In this document: positions 22,138-31,564 of the stretch, piece after piece
Layout of the letters: each line of letters begins with the position of its first letter
Position numbering within the stretch: position 1 is the first letter of the stretch
NCBI GenBank assembly: GCA_001724265.1
Contig: MEDY01000442.1
Coordinates: 1 to 59,077, forward strand
DNA length: 59,077 nucleotides
DNA from: Rhizaria sp. SCN 62-66
Taxonomy: Eukaryota > Rhizaria, unplaced
Reading direction: 5' to 3'
The notes under the pieces: model-generated
The model's database searches: none
Seen by the model: only the letters and a program-made list of their open reading frames with translations
Told to the model about the DNA's origin: nothing
Position numbers and translations under genes: made by a program

Positions 22138-22253
22138 ACAGCTTGCGATCATACCACGATGAAAACACCAGATCCCGTCCGCTCTCTGAAGTTAAACACC
22201 GTTGGGCGCGCTAAGTACTGCGGTAGGTGACTACGACGTGGCCTGCAGCTGTT
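22138..22253 (+). rRNA. 5S ribosomal RNA gene
   Basis: The sequence follows the eukaryotic 5S consensus closely in its first two thirds: GCTTGCGATCATACCACGAT, then GATCCCGTCCGCTCTCTGAA, GTTAAACACCGTTGGGC (box A region), CTAAGTAC and GGTAGGTGACTAC (box C region). Helix I can be formed by 22138-22146 pairing with 22245-22252 (8 pairs with one bulged T at 22144). A run of five Ts follows at 22258-22262. The 3' arm after AGTAC is about 8 nt shorter than usual, so total length is about 116 rather than about 120. It is a single copy lying between two protein genes. It could be a slightly degenerate copy. The ends are set by helix I pairing and may be off by 1 to 3 bases. Confidence 0.88.
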
Positions 22254-22257
22254 CTTC

Positions 22258-22262
22258 TTTTT
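22258..22262 (+). terminator. RNA polymerase III T-run terminator of the 5S gene
   Basis: There are five consecutive Ts, preceded by a T-rich stretch, a few bases after the 3' strand of helix I. Pol III normally terminates in such a run. Confidence 0.75.
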
Positions 22263-22550
22263 GCTCTCCCGTACTCCGATCCTGCGACGAGGATCGTACG
22301 GACTATCTGCTGCGGAACAGCTTGAACAGTAATACAGACTGCAACCAATCTCATTACGTGAAAGCGGAGCATGACAATAATCCTGTTGTACGGTTGTATT
22401 ATACTTTTTATACTCACTTATCTCGGTCGATATTTAACAAAGCATAACATTGCTTATCATTCGTGCCTCTTCTTCAGAAGCACAAATAACTCCTTTCACT
22501 CAAAACAAACTCAATTCATTTACATTTACGAGGAAGTCTTTGTGGTTTGC
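22263..22550. other. Intergenic region, 5S rRNA to leucyl aminopeptidase 3' end
   Basis: This AT-rich stretch should hold the 3' UTR of the minus-strand aminopeptidase gene. No further RNA gene, and no second 5S copy, was seen. Confidence 0.5.
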
Positions 22551-24431
22551 TTAGAGCTTGGCGTTGGCGGCGGCCTTGTCGAGCGCGTACTGCAGCAGCG
22601 TCTGCATGCCGAAGCCGGTGGCGTTCTTGGGGAGCCAGTCGCGGGCCGTGATGCCCATGCCGGGGCCGGCGATGTCGAGGTGCGCCCACTGCACGCCCGC
22701 CTGGATGTACTTCTCCAGGAACGCGGCGGCAGAGCACGCGCCGCCCGTGCGCGCGCCCATCGAGTTGTAGTCGGCGTCCTCGCCCGCCGTCTCGGCGTGG
22801 TGCTCCTCCAAGATCGGCATGCGCCACAGGCGCTCGGCGTGGCGCGCGCCGGCCGCGGTGAGCGCGGTGGACAGGTCGGTCGAGTTGCTGAAGAGGCCGG
22901 CGGCGTGCTCGCCGAGCGCGATAGCGCAGGCGCCCGTCAGCGTGGCGATGTTGACGACGTGCGTGGGCTTGTACTCGTTCTGCACAAAGGTGAGCGCGTC
23001 GGCGAGGCAGAGGCGGCCCTCGGCGTCGGTGTTCATGTTCTGCACCGAGCCGATGTACGAGTCGAGGATGGCGTAGGGCTTGAAGGCCTTGGAGCCGATG
23101 GCGTTCTCGGCCAGAGCGAGCACGCCGACGACCTTGACGGCCGGGCGCGTCAGCGCCAGCGCGCGCATGGCGCCGATGACGGCGGCCGCGCCGCACTTAT
23201 CGAGGTGCATCGACTCGATGAAGCCGGTGGGCTTGAGGTTCAGACCTCCGGTGTCGAAGACGACGCCCTTGCCGACGAAGGCGATGAAGTCCTCATCGGC
23301 GCCCTTGGCCGCCGCGTTGGCGGTGTCGGCGAAGCCGTTGTACTCGAGGACGGCGATGCAGGGCGGCACGGCGGCGCCCTGGCCGACGGCGGTGATCATG
23401 TTGTACCCCTGCGCGAGCAGCTCGTCCATCTCGAGCACGCGGTACTTGAGCACGTCGGGGTGCGCGGCGGCGAGCGCGGCGGCGACCTTGGCGGCCGCGG
23501 CCGTAGTGAGCACCTCGGAGCGCTCGTTGCCGAACTCGCGCGAGAAGAGCAGCGACTCGGCGGCGGCCGCGGAGGACGCGAGCTTGGGCGCCAGACCGGC
23601 GGCTGTCTTGCCCTTGAAGGGGCAGCAGCACGCCGAGTCGGCCGAGGTGACGGCGGCGATGGTCACCGCGGTCAGGGGGTGGTTCTTCTGGGCGGCCGCG
23701 TCGGCCTTCCAGTACTTGTCCCACTTCCAGTTGCCGGTGATGACCATGCGGATGGTGGCATCGAGGACCATGCCACCGCACGCGGGCGTCGCGGGCGCGG
23801 ACAGCGGCACGGCGGCGGCGGCGGCGTCTGAGTCAGACTTGGGGAGGGGCTTGATGCCGGCGCCGGTGCCGAGCGGGACGGCCTCGAGGGCCGACACGGG
23901 CAGCGCGGGCAGGATCACGGCCACGGAGGCGAGCTTGAGCGCCTTGGCCTTCTCGACGGCGAGGTACACGGCGCCGCGGAGCGCGTTGATTGAGAGGTGC
24001 GCCGAGGCGGTGGCGGAGACGCCGTCGATGACGGAGCCCAGGCCGACGAAGATGGCAAGCCCGGTGCCCTCGGCCGCGGGGGCCACGGCGACCTGCTTGG
24101 CCTTGCCCTGGAAGCCCTGAGCGGCGAGGATGGTGCGAGTGGCGGCGGACACGGCGGGGCCGGAGGTCGCGAACAGCTCCTCGGCCGCGGTCAGGAACTG
24201 GACCGTGTTGGAACCGTTGGCGGTAACGGCGGCGGCGACGTCGGTGGAGAAGGAGAGCTTGAGCGTCGCGGCGGAGACCGAGGCAGTGTTGCCGTCGGCG
24301 GAGACGACGACGGTGGAGTTGGCGGGGGCCGTCTTGGCGAGGGCTTCGAGGCTCGAGGGGCGCGCGGCCTTGCGGGCGGCGACCTCGGCGGCCGGGTTAG
24401 CAATGCCGGGGGCACGACCGGAGCAGGACAT
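22551..24431 (-). CDS. Leucyl aminopeptidase, peptidase family M17
   Basis: This is a di-metal aminopeptidase that removes N-terminal residues from peptides. It has one exon of 626 residues (MSCSGRAPGIANP to AAANAKL, TAA stop). The C-terminal catalytic domain has every expected ligand at near-standard spacing: K388 in FVGKG, D393 in FDTGG, K400 in LNLK, D411 in MHLDKCG, and D469, E471 and R473 in the family signature NTDAEGRL. The N-terminal half is more variable and Ala-rich, matching the usual regulatory/oligomerisation domain. The frame is open upstream of the ATG at 24431, but only non-ATG codons occur there, so I chose the first ATG. The last three residues, AKL, fit the consensus of a C-terminal peroxisomal targeting signal. 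The gene is head-to-head with the M1 aminopeptidase across 1.1 kb. Confidence 0.96.
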   Translation of the reverse strand: MSCSGRAPGIANPAAEVAARKAARPSSLEALAKTAPANSTVVVSADGNTASVSAATLKLSFSTDVAAAVTANGSNTVQFLTAAEELFATSGPAVSAATRTILAAQGFQGKAKQVAVAPAAEGTGLAIFVGLGSVIDGVSATASAHLSINALRGAVYLAVEKAKALKLASVAVILPALPVSALEAVPLGTGAGIKPLPKSDSDAAAAAVPLSAPATPACGGMVLDATIRMVITGNWKWDKYWKADAAAQKNHPLTAVTIAAVTSADSACCCPFKGKTAAGLAPKLASSAAAAESLLFSREFGNERSEVLTTAAAAKVAAALAAAHPDVLKYRVLEMDELLAQGYNMITAVGQGAAVPPCIAVLEYNGFADTANAAAKGADEDFIAFVGKGVVFDTGGLNLKPTGFIESMHLDKCGAAAVIGAMRALALTRPAVKVVGVLALAENAIGSKAFKPYAILDSYIGSVQNMNTDAEGRLCLADALTFVQNEYKPTHVVNIATLTGACAIALGEHAAGLFSNSTDLSTALTAAGARHAERLWRMPILEEHHAETAGEDADYNSMGARTGGACSAAAFLEKYIQAGVQWAHLDIAGPGMGITARDWLPKNATGFGMQTLLQYALDKAAANAKL

Positions 24432-25528
24432 TGTCTGAGGTTGACGAAGCAAGCAGGCAAAACGGCGTCGCAGGGGTTGAAACAAAGGCAAAGTAAGGGT
24501 TGAGAGGGTTGGGGGTGAGTTGCGAGGCCAGATATGCGCGCATTTCAGAGTTTAGAGGGAAATCGGGCGGATATAGAATTATAGAGATCGTTGAAATAAC
24601 GCCGCTGAGTGGTGGTGATCAACAGTAGGCACGAAGGTGGTGCGCTGTGGGGTTGAGATAGGGACCCGTCGATGCAACGACGTCACCCTGATTGTCCGAA
24701 AAGAATCACGCGTGTGATCGCAATTCTGGCGCGCAAACTGCGAGCTGGAATATTAAACAGATAAACTACACGCACAGTAGCAACGAAAGACATGGGTGTT
24801 ATCGGTATGGGCGCTCGTTATAATGCTCATTTATCCTGTTAAAGCCGATCGCCCTTGGCCTCCGGTTGGGCTGCCGCGATGCATCGCGTTGTGTGGTCTC
24901 TCCGAAGCAGCGTCAATCAAGATCTATTCCAGTCTAACCTGAGCGTGGAGGTGCGATATGACAGAATCTATCGTATAGATAGGCTGCGTTATTCTTTTAT
25001 CACTTTAATTTGTAGTCGTGCACGCGCGTTTTGACTGCGAAACCAAAGCGCCGGATCTTCGCACATCAACCTCTCGCCACCTCTACCTCTTTCTCCTCTG
25101 CCTCAACACGCTTTCTCAGACTCAGACTCACAACATCACACCGCCACCATCATAACCACAACTAACAACGCTCGTCGCGCATTGAACTCATCACTCACTC
25201 CTTATCAACGTAACGCACTGTCAATCCATCTCAGCTCCTGCCTTCTCACCAAGCGTAAGCAGACTTTGATTGATTGCGACGGAGACTGAGTTAAGCGCAG
25301 CCTGAAACGACTAGAGTGGCGCTGCGAGTAGACCTGTCCTACAACAGCTGCTGTCACCTCTACCGTTCCTGTCCCAGCGAACGTTTAGACCTTGAGCGAC
25401 GTGCTGAGTGCGTCAGTGTGTTTGTGTGTGTGTGAGTGCATTTGTCGTGTGTGTGACTGACTGAGTGCACGTGTGAGGGAAAGAAACAGAGGTGCTCGAG
25501 TTTGCGCTTTGCTTTTTCAGGCCCATTT
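24432..25528. other. Divergent intergenic region between two aminopeptidase genes
   Basis: This 1.1-kb region must contain the promoters of both genes. A T-rich stretch ending TTTTTCAG at about 25513-25520, just before the downstream ATG, resembles a splice acceptor. A weak candidate donor (GTAAGC) lies near 25255, so a 5'-UTR intron is possible. No coding frame is supported. Confidence 0.5.
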
Positions 25529-28362
25529 ATGATTCGTTCCTTCAGCCTCGCGTGCCGTGCTGCGAGCACCGTGAGCAATGTGTTCGCATCATCAATATCC
25601 GCCTCAGCGTTTACTGCTGCAACTGCTGCTGCTGTTGCTCCCATCACGTTATCATCGAGCTCTCGCTTTAGCACACAGTCACGGCCACTACCACGCTTAC
25701 TATCGCGGTCCCAATCGCTCACTCTCTCTCCTCTCTCCTCATCCGTCACTGCCACTGCTACAACAACTACTACCCCTGCCCGCCGCACATACTCGACCCT
25801 CTTCTCATGCTCTCTCTCCCGCTCCACGCCGCTCCTCCGCACTGCTGCTGCTGCCTCATCTGCCTCGTCATCATCTGCATCATTATCATCTGCTGTTGCT
25901 GATGTTGCTGTGGTCTCCGTACAGTCGCGTCGAATGTGCCTGTGCCACGCCCTGGCCGCCTCCGCCCCGCTGCTCGCGGCCCACGCCGCCGCCTGCGCCC
26001 ACGGCGCCCAGTCCGAGGGCTGCTCCCCGCGCGACGCCGAGGTGGCGGCCGCGCTGACGCTGCCCGACCCCTCCTCTTGGGCCAACCACGACGTCGCGCC
26101 CGTGACGCACATGCACTTCACGCTGCAGGCCGACTTCGCGAGCCAGACGCTCGCGGGCTCCGCCTTGGCGACCGTTGCCGCCAAGGAGCCCGTCGCGGCG
26201 CTGTCGCTCGACGTCAACGGGCTCACCGTCTCCCGCGTCACCCTGCTGACCACCAATGCCAACGCTGAGGCCGGCGACGTCGCGGAGGCCGAGACGGAGA
26301 CCGAGGCCGACTTCTGGATGACGCGCACCAAGGGCAAGCTGGGCCAGGCGCTCGTGGTTAAGTTCCCCGCGCCCGTGGCGGCCGCTAAGGTCAAGGTGTA
26401 CTACAGCACCGCACCCTCGGCCTCAGCCATCCAGTGGCTCGCGCCCGAGCAGACCGAGGGCAAGAAGCACCCCTACCTCTTCACCCAGTGCCAGGTACGT
26501 ACTGCGGAATATAAAATATCAATTATATCTTTGTTCTACTGAATCATGTCATGGTTTTTAGATTGATTTTACTTATGTATATATTATTCTGCTATTCTAT
26601 TGATAATTTACTTTAAGTGCTAATATATTCCGAATTATATTCTTCATATCTCTCTCGCAGGCGATCCACGCGCGCTCGCTGTTCCCTTGCCAGGACTCCC
26701 CCGGCGTCAAGTTCACTTACACGGCCGACATCACCGTGCCCGCGCCGCTGCAGGCGCTCATGTCCGCCGTGCTGCAGTCGACGACCCCCGTGGCGTCGGC
26801 GGACGGCGCGCTGCAGACGTGGTCCTTCAACCAGGCCGTGCCGATCCCGTCGTACCTCGTCGCGCTCTGCGTGGGCAACCTCGCCAAGGCGGACATCTCC
26901 GACCGTTGCGCCGTGTGGGCCGAGCCTGAGAAGGTGGAGGCGGCGGCGTTTGAGTTCGGCGAGACGGAGAAGTTCCTCGCGGCCGCCGAGGAGCTCTGCG
27001 GGCCCTACGTCTGGGGCCGTTACGACCTGCTGTTGATGCCGCCCTCGTACCCCTACGGCGGCATGGAGAACGCGTGCCTGACCTTCGTCACGCCCACGCT
27101 GTTGGCGGGCGACCGCTCGCTGGCCAACGTCGTGGCGCACGAGATCGCGCATTCCTGGTCCGGCAACCTCGTCACCAACAAGACGTGGGAGAGCTTCTTC
27201 CTCAACGAGGGCTTCACCGTCTTCATCGAGCGCAAGATCCTCGAGAAGCTTAACGGCGGCGCATTCAAGGGGCTCCACTCCATCATCGGCTGGGAGGACC
27301 TCAAGGGCTCTGTTGCGCAGTACGGCGCCGACCACCCCTTCACGCGCCTCCAGGTATGTCACGCAAAACGCATAATTTGACCTGCCTCTGTCATACGTTT
27401 ATCAAATGTGTTATCATTTAGATATAGTATATTTTATTCAATTGTCCCTTTATATTTTAGCTTTATTTTTTAACAAATGAACATATATTTTAATTGTTGT
27501 TTGATTTCGCCACACTAAACCATGACAGGTGACTCTGGCGGGCGAGGAGGACCCCGACGACGCCTTCTCCTCCGTCCCCTACGAAAAGGGCTGCACGCTC
27601 CTGACCCACTTCGAGACCCTGGTGGGCGGCCCCAAGGTCATGAACGCCTTCCTCAAGGCCTACTTCGCGCACTTCAAGTACCAGTGCATCTCCACTGACG
27701 ACTTCCGCGGCTTCTTCCTCTCCTTTGCCTCGGCCAACGGCGTCCCTGCCGCGAAGCTCGACGCGATCGACTGGGACACGCTGCTCTACGCGCCCGGGCT
27801 GCCCGTGCGCCCGGAGTTCGACGACTCGCTCGCGCGCGACGTGGCCGCCGCCGCCGAGGCCGTCATCGCCGGCGCCGCCGTCCCGGCCAGCTGCAACTCG
27901 GCGCAGTGGACCTCGACGCAGGTCATCGTGTACCTGGACAAGCTGATCGACGCGCACGACGGCGAGGTCACCACCGCCAACGCCGCCGCGGACCCCGCGG
28001 CCGCGCGCGCCGCCGTGGCCGCCAAGTGGCTCGCGGTGATGGAGCGCGCGTTCGAGGGCGTCGTGCCTTCGGTTGCGGCGATGAAGGCCAACCCCGAGCA
28101 GAACTTCCGCTACCTCACGCTCATGGTGCGCGCGGGCCCCCGCGCGGGCGAGGCCGCGGCGGCGACGGCGGCGGCCGCGGAGGCCTTTCTGGTGAGCAAC
28201 GGGCGCATGAAGTTCGTGCGTCCGCTGTACCGCGACCTCTTCACTTCGGCCTTCAAGCCCCAGGGCGAGGCTGTATTCAAGCGCGTCAAGGCGCAGTACC
28301 ACTCCATCTGCGCCAAGATGGTCCAGCGCGACCTCGACGCCGCCACCAACCTCTGGGACTAA
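25529..28362 (+). CDS. LTA4H: M1-family zinc aminopeptidase, leukotriene A4 hydrolase type, with a long N-terminal extension resembling a mitochondrial presequence
   Basis: Exons are 25529-26494, 26661-27353 and 27529-28362 (introns 166 and 175 nt, both phase 0, donors GTACGT and GTATGT), giving 830 residues and a TAA stop. LTA4H enzymes are about 610. The core starts near residue 165 with the N-terminal beta domain. It carries the family segments [18 protein letters not shown] and [11 protein letters not shown], the peptide-binding GGMEN (about residue 455), the zinc site HEIAHSW (H482, E483, H486) with E505 in FLNEGF, and the catalytic Tyr in SSVPYEKG (about 571). The C-terminal helical domain ends with [14 protein letters not shown]. 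All catalytic residues are present, so aminopeptidase activity is expected. Epoxide hydrolase activity cannot be inferred. The first 135 residues are rich in Arg, Ser and Ala and lack acidic residues until late, as in a mitochondrial presequence. A second in-frame ATG at about 25935 could start a cytosolic form. Confidence 0.96.
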
Positions 28363-28753
28363 GCGCGTCGCGCACCGAAGCGCGTTGCAGACTGGGAAGA
28401 GAGCGAGAGTGTGTGAGCATGTGCAAGCAAACAATGTTTGTGTTTGCTTGATTGGAATGTTGATGTACATGTACTATACTGCGTGAGGCTAATCAGGACT
28501 CGGATCTTCTATAAAAGTATACAATAAAGATTTACGTGTTTAAGCTTTTGTAATCGATTTTATTGCTTGTATTTATTTCTTAGATCTGAGTTGCTTCTGT
28601 ACACATTTACTTCACTGGCCCGTTTTCGCCGCTGTGTCATGTTATGATGTTGTTCTTTTTGTTGTTCTTTTTGGTTATTAATCTCACACATTTCCTCTTA
28701 CTCAAATTATAGTCAAATAACCCTCCACATGTCACATCTCTCGCTCACCCCTG
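28363..28753. other. Convergent 3' intergenic region with poly(A) signals on both strands
   Basis: The region separates the ends of the plus-strand M1 aminopeptidase and the minus-strand hydrolase. AATAAA occurs on the plus strand at 28523-28528. Two minus-strand AATAAA motifs (TTTATT as written) lie at 28559-28564 and 28572-28577. No gene is seen. Confidence 0.65.
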
Positions 28754-31009
28754 TCACTCACTAGCCAGCCCCGGGCCCGGTGCACCAGAGGCGCCGGCCT
28801 TGCGGCTGTACTGGGCGATGAACTTTGCGTAGGCCGCGTAATAGGGTTGTCCGCCCTGGAAGAAGGTCGTGTTGTGCTCGCCGCCGGGGACGCCGAAGAA
28901 CACCTTATCCCCGCGCCCGCCCCCCACGGTCACGATGCTCGACCCCGCCGCCGCCGCCGCAGGGGCACCAGCGCTGTTTTGGTTGTTTTGGCTGCTGTGC
29001 GCGAGCGGAGTGGAGCCCTGCTGCGCGGCGGCGTGCAGCGCCTGCATCTGGCTGGGCGGGACGAGCTCGTCGGCGAGCCCGCAGATAAAGAGCGCGGGCA
29101 CGGCCAGCGAGGGCGCGAGGTCGATGCTGCGCCAGTGCGATGTCATGAAGACGTGCAGGAACGCGCGCAGGGGCCGCTCCAGCGCGCCGAGGCCGACGAA
29201 GCGGCCGGCCAGCTCGACGGCCATGTCCTCGATGCTGGTGAAGGTGTTCTCAACGACGAGGCCGGCCAGTGCGTCGGGCCGCTGGGCCGCCAGCCAAGTC
29301 GCCACTGCGCCGCCGAGCGAGCGGCCGAAGACGAAGAGGCGGTCCGGGTTGATGCGGCCCGCGCGCGCGAGGCGCTCCGCGAAGGAAAGCGCGGCAAGCG
29401 CGTCGAGGCGCAGGCCGTGCTCCGAGGGCGAGCCCTGGGAGTTGCCGTAGCCGCGGTACTCGAGCACGATGGTGTTGCAGCGCAGGTAGTGGTACATCTG
29501 CCGGCAGTTGACCAGCAGGTTGCCGATGTCTAAAAAGTGCGAATATAACAGAAATGAAGAGTAAATTCAATAAAAAATGTAAGAAATGCATATATAAAGT
29601 CATAAGCACAAGTCAAATCTCAAACGCGCCATAGTCTGAGCAAGATATCCAAAGCATCGCAGAGTCTCGAGTCTGTCTGTTAACGTACTACCCGCGTTGC
29701 CGTGGAAGTAGATGACTGTGGGGCACGTTGCGCGCACGTGGTCGGCGGCCTGCGGGATAAACCACGCGTGCAGCAGCACCCCGTCAGCGGCGCGCAGGAA
29801 GACCTCCTCGTAGGGCAGGCCCTGCTCGGCGGGGGTGCGCGAGCCTGGGGGGTTGTACCGCAGCTGGCGCTTCTCGCCGCTGCGTCCCATGACGGTGGGC
29901 ATATACAGCACCAGGCCTTGTGCCCACCACACGCCAAAGAGCGCCAGCGCGGCAGTCCACAGGACAGAGCGCAGCAGCCCCCAGGCGAGGGCGACGGCTG
30001 CGGCTGCGGCAGCGGCGGCCCACTCGGCGAGAAACATATCTCCCAGGGGCTCAGTCAGCGCGAGCGCGCGGCGCCAGGCGGCGGGGGACGCGGCTGAGGA
30101 CGCCGAGGTGGCCAGCAGCGACGCAAAAGTGGCTGCGGCGGAGGCGGCGGAAGCGGAGGACTCGGACGCGAGCGCTGACGTTGCCGCTGACGCAGAGGCA
30201 GAGTCGAGAGCGAGCGCGGAGGCGGCGGCAGTCGATTTGGCGACGACTGCGGCGACGACGGCGGCGGCGGCGGCGGGGAGCGCGGCGGCGGCGGCGGCGG
30301 CGGTTGCGGAGGCGGCGGCTGAGTCGAGGCCGGCTGCGATGGAGGCCGAGAGCGAGCCTGAGTGACTGTGAGAGTAAGGCTCACTGCCGGAGAGGCGATC
30401 GGAGAGAGAGTGGCTGTGGTCGCTTAGCGGCTCTAACTCAGTGCTGCTCCGAGAGTGCGGCTCCGAGTCTGGGTGATGCGGCGAGGTTGTAGTTGTAGTG
30501 ACTGTGAGTCCGGAGTCCAAGTCCTCTTCCTCAGTCGTTGTAGTCGTCGTCGTCGTCGCAGTGGCGCTCGAGTTCGTGTGACTTGCGTGATTCGGCGACG
30601 CAGGAACAGATGACGCGGACGAACGTGACCGTAACTAAGGCTGCGAGGGTGACGGGGCGAGGATTGCGGCAGCGTTGCCGTTGTTGCCGTGAAAGTTGCT
30701 GTGGTGATGGAAGCTGATTACGGTCTCGGTGCCGTCCTCAATCACGTCGTTGTCGTTGTCGCTGCTCTTAGCCGGTGGCTGCGACTGGGACTCGGAGGTC
30801 GAGACGAGAGACGCGACGGCGGGGTCGGACGCGGCGTCTGCGTCTGCGGCGTCAACAGCGGGAGCTGAAGGAGAGCTGGAGCTTGGGCTGGGGTGAGCGC
30901 GAGCGCGAGTTGTCTGAGCAGGAGCGGGAGCGGGAGCGGCAGCAGGGGCGGGGGCGGCGCGACGTGTGGGCTGTTCTGAGGGTCGGGCTGCTGCGGCGTG
31001 GGTCTGCAT
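28754..31009 (-). CDS. ABHD13: Membrane-anchored alpha/beta-hydrolase, ABHD13/BEM46 type, with an in-frame TAG codon
   Basis: Exon 1 is 31009-29689 and exon 2 is 29529-28754, with a 159-nt intron. The GTACGT donor at 29688 restores the family motif HGNAGNIG across the junction, while an alternative GTAGTA donor 4 bases upstream would give a poorer match. Reading TAG as sense gives 698 codons ending in TGA. The N-terminus is Pro/Ala/Ser/Thr-rich. A hydrophobic anchor (WGLLRSVLWTAALALFGVWW) is followed by LYMPT, PYEEVFLRAADGVLLHAWF, VIYFHGNAG, VLEYRGYGNSQGSPSE, the nucleophile Ser in FGRSLGGA (about residue 511), VENTFTSI, the Asp region LADELVPP and the His in GEHN. This is the complete triad of a serine hydrolase, probably acting on lipids or acylated proteins at membranes. 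The substrate is unknown. Translation could alternatively start at an in-frame ATG just before the TM (MFLAEWAAA), giving a protein close to normal ABHD13 length. Confidence 0.85.
30635..30637 (-). other. In-frame TAG codon inside the ABHD13-like gene (codon 125)
   Basis: On the minus strand the context is CAG CCT TAG TTA CGG. Upstream codons from ATG 31009 and downstream codons both look coding: mixed TCN and AGY serine codons, Thr runs, and acidic and His/Ser segments. A 87-nt in-frame intron (GTAATC to CCTTAG) could in principle remove the TAG, but its donor, GC content and length all differ from the other introns here. Confidence 0.7.
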
Positions 31010-31564
31010 CAACGGATACAGTCCTCTAGAGTGGGGGCTAGAGGCGGCCTGGCGGGGCGTCAAGAGACAGAGACGCACACGGGGGGAGCAAGGGAAGGAG
31101 GACAAGGCAACGATGTGAGCGCGGGACTAGTCGGATACACAGAGACACAATGACACTTTGAAAGAAAACGTCAATTCTATAATCAAGAACAATAAATATG
31201 CTATCGTGAAACCGAGCTTGTGTTGCTTGCACACGATCGCAAGAGGCATAGTGATGCGGGGTAGATGTGCTGCTTTTCGTCCATGGTCGAGCACCCCAGC
31301 GCCGCGACGCAAGATCGTCGTCCAAAGACCCCGAGTTATCAACACAAAATCCGCGCCACTCTCAACGTAAAGTTGGTGTAGCGCTGCGATATGTATTTTT
31401 GAGGATACATTACTGTAATTTTTCACTCAAGATATCTTCACAAGTCTGCTCATTAACTTCGATATCTGTCTTTTTCCGCTCTACCACCAGACTCGCTCCA
31501 ACAACCCACCCCCTTCACTCTCCAGGCGCAGTCCTCGCGTGCTCCCTCGCGATCTCCGCGTACC
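31010..31564. other. Divergent intergenic region (ABHD13-like / 2716-residue gene)
   Basis: This should hold the promoters and leaders of both genes. The last 70 bases before ATG 31565 are pyrimidine-rich. No other feature was found. Confidence 0.5.

Noticed and set aside
24432-24491. N-terminal extension of the leucyl aminopeptidase
   Set aside because: The extra frame begins only at a TTG. The first ATG is at 24431 and no extension is needed for the family.
29530-29692. Alternative donor GTAGTA for the ABHD13-like intron
   Set aside because: It would give HGNADIG at the junction. The GTACGT donor 4 bases downstream gives the family motif HGNAGNIG and fits the local donor consensus.
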